From assembly GCF_026168515.1 (NCBI RefSeq), contig NZ_CP093443.1, forward strand, positions 3,782,001 to 3,846,000: 64,000 nt of DNA, in the 5' to 3' direction. Each line of letters opens with the position of its first letter. Within the stretch, counting starts at the first letter, position 1. Under the pieces are notes generated by a model, which was not told the origin of the DNA, searched no databases, and was given only the letters and a program-made list of their open reading frames with translations. A program made the position numbers and the translations under genes. This stretch comes from Brevibacterium spongiae (GTDB lineage: Bacteria; Actinomycetota; Actinomycetes; Actinomycetales; Brevibacteriaceae). Shown here one piece after another: positions 25,617 to 32,569 of this stretch.

Positions 25617-26497
25617 TACAGAGCCTCCTTGTACTGCTCGGCCAGTGTCGGGCGGACACTTTCGAAGTTCTTCACATTGCTCAGCCCTGCCACAGCTGCG
25701 GCGGCGGTCTTCGCGTCATCGGCGCGGAAGCTCACGACGGAGTTCCCGCCGCGGGGCGTGCTCACATCATTGATTCCGGTCCGGGATCTCAAGGCGGACT
25801 CGGCCGCCTCGGCGTCGCTGGTCTCCACTCGGTAGCGCGGGGTGCCGAGCAGCTTCTCCACGCTGCCGGACGCAGTGACCTTGCCCTGGCTGAGCACGAT
25901 GACGTCATCGGCGAAGGTCTGTGCGGCCTCCCAGTCGTCGGTGGCCAGAATGACCGGCACCCCCGAGGAGGCGTGTGCTCGCAGCAGCGACATCACCAGT
26001 CGCAGCGAGGCCGCATCGAGTCCGGCGAAGGCGTCGTCGAGGACGACGACGTCCGGGTCGGCGGCCAGCGTCGCGGCGATGTCGACGCGCGCGATCTCGG
26101 CACCGGAGAGGTTCTTCAGGGGCGCGTAGCCGCGGTCGGCGAGTTCGAGGTGCGAGAGCAGAGTCAGCGCATTGCGTTCGGCCGCGCCCAGGGTGATCCC
26201 GTGCAGGCGGGCGAGGTAGACGATCTGATCGATCACACGCATGTTCGGGTAGCCGCCGCGTTCGGCGGGCAGGTAGCCGAAGTTCTGCCGGTCACCGAAG
26301 TCGAGTTCGAAGTCCTCGAGTTCGACGGTGCCCTCGTCAGCGGCGATGAGCCCCATGATGACGCGCACCAGTTCGGTGCGGCCCGCCGATCGGGTTCCTA
26401 CGATCGCGGTGATCCGGCCCGCTTTCGCGGTGAAACTCACCTCGTCCAGATACGTCCGCTTTCCCTTGCGCAGGGAAACCTCTTTCAGTGTGAGCAC
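25616..26497 (-). CDS. ABC ATPase with altered catalytic motifs (NatA-like)
   Basis: A 293-residue ATPase subunit. The fold is clear (Q-loop NFGYLPAERGGYPN resembles the NatA/DrrA group) but catalytic positions are changed: Walker A is GTRSAGRTE with Arg40 for lysine, the signature is NLSGAEIARV, Walker B is VVVLDDAFAGLD with Asp155 for the catalytic glutamate, and the switch histidine is Asp187 in ILATDDWEA. The reading frame is intact, so the protein is probably made but hydrolyses ATP poorly or not at all. The start is GTG at 26497 with AAGGAAG upstream. A C-terminal domain after residue 215 resembles the regulatory tail of NatA-like subunits. Confidence 0.8.
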   Translation of the reverse strand: MLTLKEVSLRKGKRTYLDEVSFTAKAGRITAIVGTRSAGRTELVRVIMGLIAADEGTVELEDFELDFGDRQNFGYLPAERGGYPNMRVIDQIVYLARLHGITLGAAERNALTLLSHLELADRGYAPLKNLSGAEIARVDIAATLAADPDVVVLDDAFAGLDAASLRLVMSLLRAHASSGVPVILATDDWEAAQTFADDVIVLSQGKVTASGSVEKLLGTPRYRVETSDAEAAESALRSRTGINDVSTPRGGNSVVSFRADDAKTAAAAVAGLSNVKNFESVRPTLAEQYKEAL

Positions 26498-26603
26498 GCG
26501 TCTTCCTTACTGTTACATCAGGCGATACTAAGGGAGTTTCTCATCTATCGTGTTGAAATGAGAGACATGTTTCAAACCACATCCTCGATTTCGACTGAAT
26601 TGC

Positions 26604-26697
26604 CAGTCGAGTCCCAGGTCGTGATCGGTGGACCGCAACTGCGCCGAGGAGCGCAAGCCCCACTTCGCCGAGGCGGCCCTCAGTCGAGTCCGAGATC
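26604..26697. repeat. Echo of the pyrE 3' end
   Basis: CAGTCGAGTCCCAGGTC at 26604-26620 matches 15 of 17 bases of 26681-26697, the last codons of pyrE, 77 bases further on. A GCCGAGGCGG copy (26667-26676) stands right before the pyrE stop. This is one of several cases in the window where sequence at a gene end is repeated just outside it. Confidence 0.5.
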
Positions 26698-27246
26698 CTT
26701 CGTCGTCAGCGCGGTGAGGTACGGGATGCCGGTGGCTTCGACCCGTTCCTTGGCGCCGGTGTCACGGTCCATGACCACGGCCACGGCGACCACCTCGGCG
26801 CCGGCTTCCTTGAGTGCTTCGACCGCGGTGAGCACGGATCCGCCCGTCGTCGAGGTGTCTTCCACGGCGACGACGCGCTTGCCTTTGACGTCGGGGCCTT
26901 CGACCCGACGCGACATTCCGTGTTTCTTCGCCTCCTTGCGGACGACGAAGGAGTCGACCGGGGTGCCGCGGACCACGGAGCGGTGCATGACTGCTGTGCC
27001 GACGGGATCGGCGCCCATGGTCAGGCCGCCGACGGCGTCGACCTTGTCCAGCAGGTCGTGGGAGTCGAGCAGATCGAGCACCACGTCACCGATGAGCGGA
27101 GCCGAACGGTGGTCGAGGGTGACCCGACGCAGGTCGAGGTAGTAGTCGGCCTCTCTGCCGGAGGAGAGGGTCACTTTGCCGCGCACCACGGCAAGTTCGT
27201 CGATGAGGTCGAGCAGTTGTCGGCGAGTGTCTGCGCTGTCGGTCAT
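26680..27246 (-). CDS. pyrE: Orotate phosphoribosyltransferase
   Basis: This 188-residue enzyme joins orotate and PRPP to give orotidine 5'-phosphate in pyrimidine synthesis. The PRPP-binding motif VVAVEDTSTTGGSVL and the upstream VVRKEAKKHG (basic loop over the active site) and GGLTMGADPV fit orotate phosphoribosyltransferase, and the length is normal. The ATG at 27246 is chosen because it gives the family N-terminus. The gene stands apart from other pyrimidine genes here, so no operon is seen. Confidence 0.9.
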   Translation of the reverse strand: MTDSADTRRQLLDLIDELAVVRGKVTLSSGREADYYLDLRRVTLDHRSAPLIGDVVLDLLDSHDLLDKVDAVGGLTMGADPVGTAVMHRSVVRGTPVDSFVVRKEAKKHGMSRRVEGPDVKGKRVVAVEDTSTTGGSVLTAVEALKEAGAEVVAVAVVMDRDTGAKERVEATGIPYLTALTTKDLGLD

Positions 27247-27557
27247 GGTCTCCAGTCTAATGCGCAGGCTGCAGGCGGCCATTCAGGGCCATCCCAGCGA
27301 CCGGCGACCGCGGGTCGAGGATCGGCCGGTCCTGCGGTGAGCAGCAAAGCAATCGGTCAGTCCTGCCGTGGGCGCACGCCTGCGGCACGGCGAAAAATCG
27401 ATCTGAGATTCTGCGTGAGGATTCGGTCCGGGCTGCGTCTGTACCGATGTCATAAAGAATCAACACAGGTTGGCACTTTCGGCATACGCAAGTTGTACAG
27501 TGTCAACAGCACCGTGCAATCCGGCCAGTCAAGTGTCTCAGAAAGGACGTGAGCAAC
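27247..27557. promoter_or_regulatory. Gap with an ECF-type promoter in front of the GlsB-like gene
   Basis: The sequence TCTGCGTGAGG (27410-27420), 12 bases, CTGCGTCTGTACC (27433-27445), one base, ATGTCA is repeated with identical spacing at 29641-29683, in front of the Asp23 operon. GTGAGG as -35 and CGTC as -10 fit ECF-sigma promoters in layout. It lies about 105 bases before the ATG at 27558. Nothing else is seen in the gap. Confidence 0.6.
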
Positions 27558-27830
27558 ATGGGTTTCATCGCATATCTCATCCTCGGACTCATCGCCGGAG
27601 CCATCGCTAAGGCAATTCTGCCCGGCAAGCAGGGCGGCGGCATCATCGCCACCCTCATCCTCGGCGTCATCGGAGCAATGCTGGGCGGTTGGCTCGGCGG
27701 CATGATCTTCGGCGTCCAGATGGATGCGTTCTTCTCGCTGTCGTCGTGGCTGTGCGCCATCGGCGGTTCGCTGATCGTACTCATCATCTGGGGCCTCATC
27801 ACCGGACGGTCGAAGAAGACGGCCGCCTGA
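27558..27830 (+). CDS. GlsB/YeaQ/YmgE-family stress membrane protein
   Basis: A 90-residue protein with three membrane segments, starting GFIAYLILGLIAGAIAKAILPGKQGGG, the typical transglycosylase-associated (GlsB/YeaQ) sequence. Such small inner-membrane proteins are induced in general envelope or acid stress, but their molecular job is unknown. I prefer the ATG at 27558 over the GTG at 27549 because AAAGGA at 27541-27546 is correctly spaced only for the ATG. It has its own ECF-type promoter and ends at a very strong terminator, so it is a single-gene unit that probably belongs to the regulon of the nearby sigma factor. Confidence 0.85.
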   Translation: MGFIAYLILGLIAGAIAKAILPGKQGGGIIATLILGVIGAMLGGWLGGMIFGVQMDAFFSLSSWLCAIGGSLIVLIIWGLITGRSKKTAA

Positions 27831-27895
27831 ATCGTCTCGGGCAGAGCGTACTTCTGCCCGAGCAGCACCCGCCGACACGGCACAGGAACCGAAAC

Positions 27896-27955
27896 GGCAC
27901 ACAAAAAGGCGAATAGCTCAGGGTAGAAACTGGGCTATTCGCCTTTTTGTGTGCC
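27896..27955. terminator. Strong bidirectional terminator
   Basis: Two perfect 22-base arms (27896-27917 and 27934-27955) with T5 on one strand and A5 on the other lie between the convergent GlsB-like and Asp23-like genes. Both transcripts would end with the stem and a U-rich part. It is the clearest terminator in the window. Confidence 0.9.
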
Positions 27956-27998
27956 GCAACGCCATTCGGCCGCAAGGGTACCTGGCCGCACCCGGACC

Positions 27999-28394
27999 TC
28001 AGCGGCCGCGGCTGACGATGCGCACGTCGATGTCGATGTCTCCGACGGGCCCGTCGACAGCGGCCTGCAGGTCGACGGCGATGACTGCGTAGAGCTCATC
28101 GACGATCTCGGACACCGACCGGCTGTCATCGAGGTGCGCGTCGACGCGCACATTCCAGCCGCCGGACGTGCGATCGACGTCGACGGTGGGTGGATCGTCG
28201 GCGGGTCGGCGCATCACGCGTGCGGCAGCGGTGGCGACCCTGTCGCGCAGCCCGGGTGCCAGACCGGTGACCCCGTCGACGCCGGTGACGGACTTGGTGA
28301 GTCGGTCCGAGACCCGGGTTCCGTCGAATCCCGGCGCACCTGCGCTCGATGCGGTACCTGCGCCCGGCCCCGTACCTGTCTTCGGCTCAGTCAT
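27999..28394 (-). CDS. Asp23-like small protein of the sigma operon
   Basis: A 131-residue protein. The C-terminal half (GGWNVRVDAHLDDSRSVSEIVDELYAVIAVDLQ) has the beta-alpha pattern of Asp23/Gls24 domain proteins. The N-terminal 30 residues are Gly/Ala-rich and probably disordered. The ATG at 28394 overlaps the preceding gene by eight bases. The role is unclear; such proteins form membrane-associated scaffolds in envelope-stress loci. I see no catalytic residues. Other options are a general structural protein of unknown fold. Confidence 0.6.
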   Translation of the reverse strand: MTEPKTGTGPGAGTASSAGAPGFDGTRVSDRLTKSVTGVDGVTGLAPGLRDRVATAAARVMRRPADDPPTVDVDRTSGGWNVRVDAHLDDSRSVSEIVDELYAVIAVDLQAAVDGPVGDIDIDVRIVSRGR

Positions 28395-28920
28395 CCGCGG
28401 CCTCCTTGTCAACGCCTTCACCGTCTCCGCCGCCGTCACCGCCGTCACCGTCGTCGTCGAGGAAGACGTCGTCGGCGGTGATGTCGATTCTGTTCGCGGG
28501 GATCCCCAACTCCGCACTGAGGTCACGGGCGATGATGCGGCGGACCTCCTCGGCGGTGGGAACGAATTCGACTCCGGCCCGCATCGTCACGGTCAGTGCC
28601 ACGTCGGCAGCACTTCCCTCCGGGTCACCGGCGGGGCTCACGGAGACGCTGCGGGCGCGGATGCCGTCCACGGCGTCGACGGCATGGCGGACGATTCCGC
28701 GCACCGTGGCAGTCGTGATCTGGAAGGGGTTGCCGCGTTCGCTCAGCAGCCTCGTCGAGGGGGCGAGCACCGCGTCTTCGCGGACGATCTGGAGGATCCG
28801 CTCGCGCAGACCTGCCGAGTCCTCGGCGGCGGGCTCGAAGGACCCCATGTATTCGTCGATGACGGCGCGCAGGTGGGTGTCCGTCTCCCCTGCTGGCGCC
28901 GCGACGGTCTCGTCGCTCAT
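28387..28920 (-). CDS. Asp23/Gls24-like protein encoded after the sigma factor
   Basis: A 177-residue protein with an N-terminal helical part and an Asp23-like region (ITTATVRGIVRHAVDAVDGIRA, then ADVALTVTMRAGVEFV and RRIIARDLSAELG). The tail is a run of Asp and Gly (DDDGDGGDGGGDGEG). The start at 28920 is fixed by an ATGA overlap with the stop of the sigma factor gene at 28917; a TTG at 28926 is less likely. It is translated from the same message as the sigma factor, so it may act as a regulator of it, but this is inference. Confidence 0.65.
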   Translation of the reverse strand: MSDETVAAPAGETDTHLRAVIDEYMGSFEPAAEDSAGLRERILQIVREDAVLAPSTRLLSERGNPFQITTATVRGIVRHAVDAVDGIRARSVSVSPAGDPEGSAADVALTVTMRAGVEFVPTAEEVRRIIARDLSAELGIPANRIDITADDVFLDDDGDGGDGGGDGEGVDKEAADD

Positions 28921-29480
28921 ACCCAACCTTCCATCCCCTCGGCGATGGCGACTCGGGCGCGGTGGATGCGGCCGCGTACACTGCCTTCGCTGATTCCCAG
29001 GGTCTCAGCGACCTCGGAATAGCTGAGACCCTCCATCTGATGGAGCACCCACGTTACACGCTGTTCCGATGACAGTGTCTGGAGGATTTCGGTGAAATGC
29101 TCAAGAGCGGTGCGTGCTTCGACGGAGCGTTCGACCGAGTCCGAGGCATCCGAATGATGCCCTAAGTCCTCGGGGTCCGAGGCATCGGAGGGTCTGGCCG
29201 AACGACGCCGCAGCACATCGGTGCAGCGATTCGACGCCATCCGGTAGATCCACGTCCCGAAAGCTGCCGGTTCGGCAAGGGCGTTGAGGGACTTCCACGC
29301 CTGGACGAGCGTGTCCTGCACGACGTCTTCGGCATCCTGTCGGTCACCGAGCGTCCGCCAAGCGAAACGCAGAAGCCTGCGCTCGTATTCGTCGACGAGT
29401 GCTTCGAAGGACGCGATGTCGCCTTCACGGGCACGCACCACCAGGGTGACGAGGTCGAAGCGACTGTCTCCGCTGGTCAT
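28917..29480 (-). CDS. ECF RNA polymerase sigma factor
   Basis: A 187-residue sigma factor. Region 2 is visible as LVDEYERRLLRFAWRTLGDR with the conserved DAEDVVQDTLVQAWKSL, and region 4 as LSYSEVAETLGISEGSVRGRIHRAR. The ATG at 29480 has GAAGGT upstream. No anti-sigma factor with a zinc motif follows; instead two Asp23-like genes are coupled to it by overlaps. Two identical-spacing promoter sequences at 27410 and 29641 flank it, and three tandem 22-bp dyads lie just upstream. The likely role is transcription of the envelope-stress genes on both sides. Confidence 0.9.
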   Translation of the reverse strand: MTSGDSRFDLVTLVVRAREGDIASFEALVDEYERRLLRFAWRTLGDRQDAEDVVQDTLVQAWKSLNALAEPAAFGTWIYRMASNRCTDVLRRRSARPSDASDPEDLGHHSDASDSVERSVEARTALEHFTEILQTLSSEQRVTWVLHQMEGLSYSEVAETLGISEGSVRGRIHRARVAIAEGMEGWV

Positions 29481-29527
29481 ACCTTCATCGTAAAGCACGT
29501 GCGAGCAGAATCCGATGGGTCGGCGAG

Positions 29528-29590
29528 CCCTCCGAACAGATTCGGCTGACCCTCCGAACAGATTCGGCGGGCCCTCCGATCGGATCTCGG
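29528..29590. promoter_or_regulatory. Three tandem 22-bp dyads between the sigma factor and Asp23 operon
   Basis: CCCTCCGAACAGATTCGGC at 29528-29546 and 29550-29568 is exact; a third, decayed copy starts at 29572. The period is exactly 22 bases, two helical turns, and each full copy contains CCGAA-N4-TTCGG. This is the layout of an operator array bound by a dimer on one face of the helix. It sits 48 bases before the sigma gene start and upstream of the plus-strand promoter. Confidence 0.65.
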
Positions 29591-29640
29591 GAAGCTCTGC
29601 TCCAATTTCGGAAAAGCTCCGCGCAGAAATCTTTGCGAAA

Positions 29641-29683
29641 TCTGCGTGAGGTTTTCCCACGACCTGCGTCTGTACCTATGTCA
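29641..29683 (+). promoter_or_regulatory. ECF-type promoter of the Asp23 operon
   Basis: TCTGCGTGAGG, 12 bases, CTGCGTCTGTACC, one base, ATGTCA, with the same spacing as at 27410-27452. It lies 43 bases before the Asp23 ATG. A dyad CGCAGA/TCTGCG (29622-29627, 29641-29646) overlaps the -35 region and might bind a regulator. Confidence 0.65.
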
Positions 29684-29725
29684 GCAACTTTCGAAGGCAC
29701 CACCCGACCGAAAGGATCTTAAGAA

Positions 29726-30190
29726 ATGTCAGAGAACAAGCAGAACGCAGCGAACACCCGCACCTCGACCGAGGATTCCGTGCGCAGCCCGCTGGTGACC
29801 GATCTCGGCACGACCACCATCGCCGAGAACGTCGTCGCCAAGCTCACCGGCATCGCCGCACGTGAGGTTCCCGGCGTCTACGGACTGGGCAATGCCGCAC
29901 GCCGCGCTTTCGACACCCTGACCGACCGCATCCCCGGCTCGCAGACGAACGTCTCCGGCGGTGTGTCCGTGGAGAAGGGTGAGAAGCAGACCGCCATCGA
30001 CCTCACCATCGTCGTCGAATACGGCACTGCCATCGTCGAGGTCGCCGAGGCGATCCGCCGCAACGTCATCCGCGCCGTCGAGAACGGCACCGGACTCCAG
30101 GTCGTCGAGGTCAACATCGACGTCACAGACGTCCACCTGCCTGAGGACGACGAGGAAGAGTCCGCCAAGGACTCCCCCGAACTCAGCTGA
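29726..30190 (+). CDS. Asp23/Gls24-family envelope stress protein
   Basis: This 154-residue protein is a clear Asp23 domain: TTTIAENVVAKLTGIAAREVPGV, a GVSVEKGEKQTAIDLTIVVEYG strand pair and VIRAVENGTGLQVVEVNIDVTDV. In Gram-positive bacteria Asp23 coats the membrane through its anchor AmaP and counters cell-wall stress. It is first in a five-gene plus-strand operon behind an ECF-type promoter, with AAAGGATC before its ATG. N- and C-terminal tails are charged and probably disordered. Confidence 0.9.
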   Translation: MSENKQNAANTRTSTEDSVRSPLVTDLGTTTIAENVVAKLTGIAAREVPGVYGLGNAARRAFDTLTDRIPGSQTNVSGGVSVEKGEKQTAIDLTIVVEYGTAIVEVAEAIRRNVIRAVENGTGLQVVEVNIDVTDVHLPEDDEEESAKDSPELS

Positions 30191-30226
30191 CCCCATCCGC
30201 AGCACCACCTTCGCAGAAGGAACGCC

Positions 30227-30409
30227 ATGTCGAAAACACTCATCGGACTCCTCGTCGGACTGACGTTGGGAATCGTCGCCTACTTCGGCGGTTTCCTCGC
30301 TTTCCTCGTCGTCGCGATCTGCGGCGGTCTCGGCCTGGTCGTCGGCCTCGTCCTCGACGGGCGCCTCGATCTGTCCGCGCTGAGCTCGCGCTCGACCACG
30401 CGGAGGTAG
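30227..30409 (+). CDS. DUF2273-like small membrane protein
   Basis: A 60-residue protein with two hydrophobic segments (TLIGLLVGLTLGIVAYFGGF and FLVVAICGGLGLVVGLVL) followed by DGRLDLSAL, matching DUF2273 proteins that accompany Asp23 and AmaP. GAAGGA precedes the ATG. Its function is unknown; its constant neighbours suggest a membrane partner of the Asp23 scaffold. Confidence 0.8.
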   Translation: MSKTLIGLLVGLTLGIVAYFGGFLAFLVVAICGGLGLVVGLVLDGRLDLSALSSRSTTRR

Positions 30410-30413
30410 GGCC

Positions 30414-30860
30414 GTGCCGTCGAAATCTGACGGGACCACGACTCCCACTTCCTCCGCCGCCGGTCGCAGCACCTCGGGCAACGGTGTCGCTGCGGCCCCT
30501 CGCCGAGGCGGTCTGACGATCGCGGACAAGGTCGTCGAACGCACCGCCGGGCAGATCCTCAAGGACCTGCCGGGCGTCGGCGGCACGAGTTCGGGACTCT
30601 TCGGCATCGGCGCGAGTTCGAGCCTTGAGACCCGTCCTTCCGTGGACGTCACCCTGTCCGGGCGCAGCTGCACGCTCGCCGTCGAGGTGGGGCTGAGCTA
30701 TCCCACCCCCATCGCCGAGGCGACCGAACAGGTGCGCACCACCCTGAGCACAGAGATCGAACGTCTCACCGGTGTCACCGTCCGTCAGGTCGATGTCGAC
30801 GTCCGGTGGCTGCGATCGTCTGTCGGCGGATCCGATCGAGGAAAGAGGAGCCTGCAATGA
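30414..30860 (+). CDS. Second Asp23-like protein of the operon
   Basis: A 148-residue protein. After a Ser/Thr/Gly-rich N-terminus, the central part (GGLTIADKVVERTAGQILKDL, SVDVTLSGRSCTLAVEVGL, and ERLTGVTVRQVDVDVRWL) repeats the Asp23 beta-alpha layout in shortened form. The start is GTG at 30414 with GGAGGT upstream, five bases after the previous stop. Its stop overlaps the next ATG (30857-30860). A copy of GCCGAGGCGG lies inside (30502-30511). Role by context only. Confidence 0.75.
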   Translation: MPSKSDGTTTPTSSAAGRSTSGNGVAAAPRRGGLTIADKVVERTAGQILKDLPGVGGTSSGLFGIGASSSLETRPSVDVTLSGRSCTLAVEVGLSYPTPIAEATEQVRTTLSTEIERLTGVTVRQVDVDVRWLRSSVGGSDRGKRSLQ

Positions 30861-31444
30861 GCACCCGTCTGCTGCGCAAGCGGCCATCGCGCATCGGCCC
30901 GGCCGTGGTCGTCGCGCTCATCCTGCTGCTGCTCGCCGTCGGCCTCGGCTGGGCGAGCGTTGCCGCCTTCGTCTCCGCAGGATCCGTCGACGCCGCGCTG
31001 ACCGGAACCACAGGCGCGTCAGGTTCCGGCTCCGGCCTCGGACAGCTCGGGGCGACGCAGTGGAGCTCCGGTGTCGTCATCGGCTCCGGGATGGTCTTGG
31101 CGATCCTCGGGCTCATCGCGCTCATCCTCGGCATCGCCCCTGGTGCCCGCCGCTCCACGGCAGTGAGCACTCCGGTGCCCGAACACATCGGCGACCTCGA
31201 AGTCGCCGTGCCGACTGCGGCGCTGTCGCACATCGCGGCCGCCGCGGCAGATGGCGTCGACGGCGTCAGCGGAGTCAAGGCCTCGTCGAACGCTGCGTCG
31301 ACGATCGTCACGTTCTCCACCCCGGTCCGTGACCACGAACCGATCCGCGCCGAGGTCGAAGCCGCGGTGCGCGAACGCTTCGATTCGATCTCGTTCGACC
31401 GCAAGCCGACGGTCAAGGTCCAAGCACGAAGGAGCCAGTCATGA
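30857..31444 (+). CDS. DUF6286-like membrane protein of the Asp23 operon
   Basis: A 195-residue protein with two membrane segments (AVVVALILLLLAVGLGWASVAAF and VIGSGMVLAILGLIALILGI) and a C-terminal Asp23-like soluble domain (LSHIAAAAADGVDGVSGVKA onward). The arrangement fits DUF6286 proteins seen in actinobacterial Asp23 loci. It is coupled by ATGA overlaps to both neighbours. It probably anchors Asp23-type proteins at the membrane together with the following AmaP-like protein. Confidence 0.75.
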   Translation: MSTRLLRKRPSRIGPAVVVALILLLLAVGLGWASVAAFVSAGSVDAALTGTTGASGSGSGLGQLGATQWSSGVVIGSGMVLAILGLIALILGIAPGARRSTAVSTPVPEHIGDLEVAVPTAALSHIAAAAADGVDGVSGVKASSNAASTIVTFSTPVRDHEPIRAEVEAAVRERFDSISFDRKPTVKVQARRSQS

Positions 31445-32037
31445 GACGCACTGCCGCCGCCGCGAACCGCACTGGCCTCATCATCGCGGGCCTCATCGCT
31501 CTGCTGCTCGGCCTGGCAGTGCTCGCCATCGGCTTCGGATTCGCCGCCTCATTCGTGCCCACCCTGACCGCAGACGGCGATCTCGGCTCGGTCGCCACGG
31601 TGCTCGCGATGCCGTTCTCGGCACTGATCGCACTCGTCGTGGCACTCATCCTCGCCATCATCGGTCTGCGCTGGCTGGCCGCGCAGGTTCCGCGCAAGGA
31701 CTTCGCAAAGCCCTTCCGAATGCAGGCCGATGCCCGAACAGGACTGACGACCGTGAACGCGGAGGTCATCGCCGAGGCGGTCACCGAGGACCTCGAATCC
31801 ACCGACGGCGTCGTCGACGCGCAGGTGATCCTGCGCGGAACCGCCCGCAGCCCGGAGCTGCTCATCCATATCGACGCCGACGAACGCGCGGACATCGATG
31901 CTGTCATCGCCGAGGCGGCCGACCGTGTCACCGGCAACGCATCCCTGGCCCTGGACGCCCCGCTGCGCGCAGTGGCGCTCGAGGTCGGCATCGCCCGCAC
32001 CCGCTCCCGTCGACAGCGCACCGTCAATCTGCAGTAG
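31441..32037 (+). CDS. AmaP-like alkaline-shock membrane anchor
   Basis: This 198-residue protein has two N-terminal membrane segments (GLIIAGLIALLLGLAVLAIGFGF; ALIALVVALILAIIGLRWL) and a soluble C-terminal domain with Asp23-like elements (LTTVNAEVIAEAVTEDLESTDGV). AmaP proteins hold Asp23 at the membrane. The ATGA overlap at 31441 ties it to the upstream gene. It ends the operon; a dyad at 32054-32100 follows the stop by 16 bases. Two copies of GCCGAGGCGG lie inside (31771, 31909). Confidence 0.8.
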   Translation: MRRTAAAANRTGLIIAGLIALLLGLAVLAIGFGFAASFVPTLTADGDLGSVATVLAMPFSALIALVVALILAIIGLRWLAAQVPRKDFAKPFRMQADARTGLTTVNAEVIAEAVTEDLESTDGVVDAQVILRGTARSPELLIHIDADERADIDAVIAEAADRVTGNASLALDAPLRAVALEVGIARTRSRRQRTVNLQ

Positions 32038-32053
32038 CCGCTGGCCGAATACA

Positions 32054-32100
32054 GGTCGCCATCGGACATTTTCCGTCCGCAGAAGTGTCCGATGGCGACC
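32054..32100. terminator. Hairpin after the Asp23 operon
   Basis: Arms 32054-32068 and 32086-32100 are perfect over 15 bases with a 17-base loop. It may act as a terminator, though it has no T run. The right-arm sequence recurs at 32117-32131. Confidence 0.6.
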
Positions 32101-32169
32101 CAGGTTTGGACGGAGTTGTCCGATAGCGACCTATGTGAGCGGCGAGTGAAAAGCTCTGTGAATGACAAA

Positions 32170-32204
32170 GACCCCGGGGCGCGTATTCGCGACATCCCGG
32201 GGTC
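32170..32204. terminator. Second hairpin in the same gap
   Basis: GACCCCGGG (32170-32178) pairs with CCCGGGGTC (32196-32204). It could stop transcripts from either side, but no T run follows. Confidence 0.45.
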
Positions 32205-32485
32205 CTCGCAGCACTCCCCTCGAGTACCCGGACGCATCCCCATACGTCCGTTATGCCCACCCGATCCCCACCGGGCGAACACAATAATTTGACCACACTT
32301 TCATGTCGCTTGTAAAGAATCTCACGATCTGACTGCGATCTGACACGATCTCATAGCATAGAAGTCGGCAGATTAAAACCCCTGGTCACAGGCTCAGTTA
32401 GTCCTGATTTCGGACTCAGATCCGTGTAGTTCAATCCTCAACTCCGTCATTTCGCGGTTGCAGAAACTGCTGAAGTGCATACGCA

Positions 32486-32569
32486 CCCGCACCGATTCAA
32501 TGGTCGCGTCGACGCCTCCGCCGGCGGTATTTCAGCGTCCGTGCCCGCACCAACTCAATGGTCGCGTCG
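32486..32569. repeat. Direct repeat of the SDR gene 3' end
   Basis: A 26-base unit starting CCCGCACC and ending GGTCGCGTCG occurs at 32486-32511 and 32544-32569 with two mismatches. The second copy spans the stop and last codons of the SDR gene; the first lies just beyond the stop, 58 bases away. Confidence 0.6.

Larger units (their letters stand above)
32038..32554. other. 517-bp gap with hairpins and repeats, no gene
   Basis: Contents: a terminator-like dyad at 32054-32100, a third copy of its right arm at 32117-32131 (14 of 15 bases), a second GC-rich dyad at 32170-32204, a more AT-rich stretch around 32280-32380, and the first copy of the SDR tail repeat at 32486-32511. I found no reading frame with a supported start. 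Confidence 0.6.

Noticed and set aside
27247..27409. Pyrimidine-type attenuator or riboswitch before pyrE
   Set aside because: No PyrR-like anti-antiterminator or paired hairpins are visible on the minus strand.
29528..29590. Possible CRISPR-like repeat array
   Set aside because: Period of 22 with almost no spacer and only three copies; operators explain it better, and no cas gene is present.
32170..32204. Possible tRNA or small RNA from the GC-rich hairpin
   Set aside because: Only one stem; no cloverleaf, no conserved T-arm and no T run.
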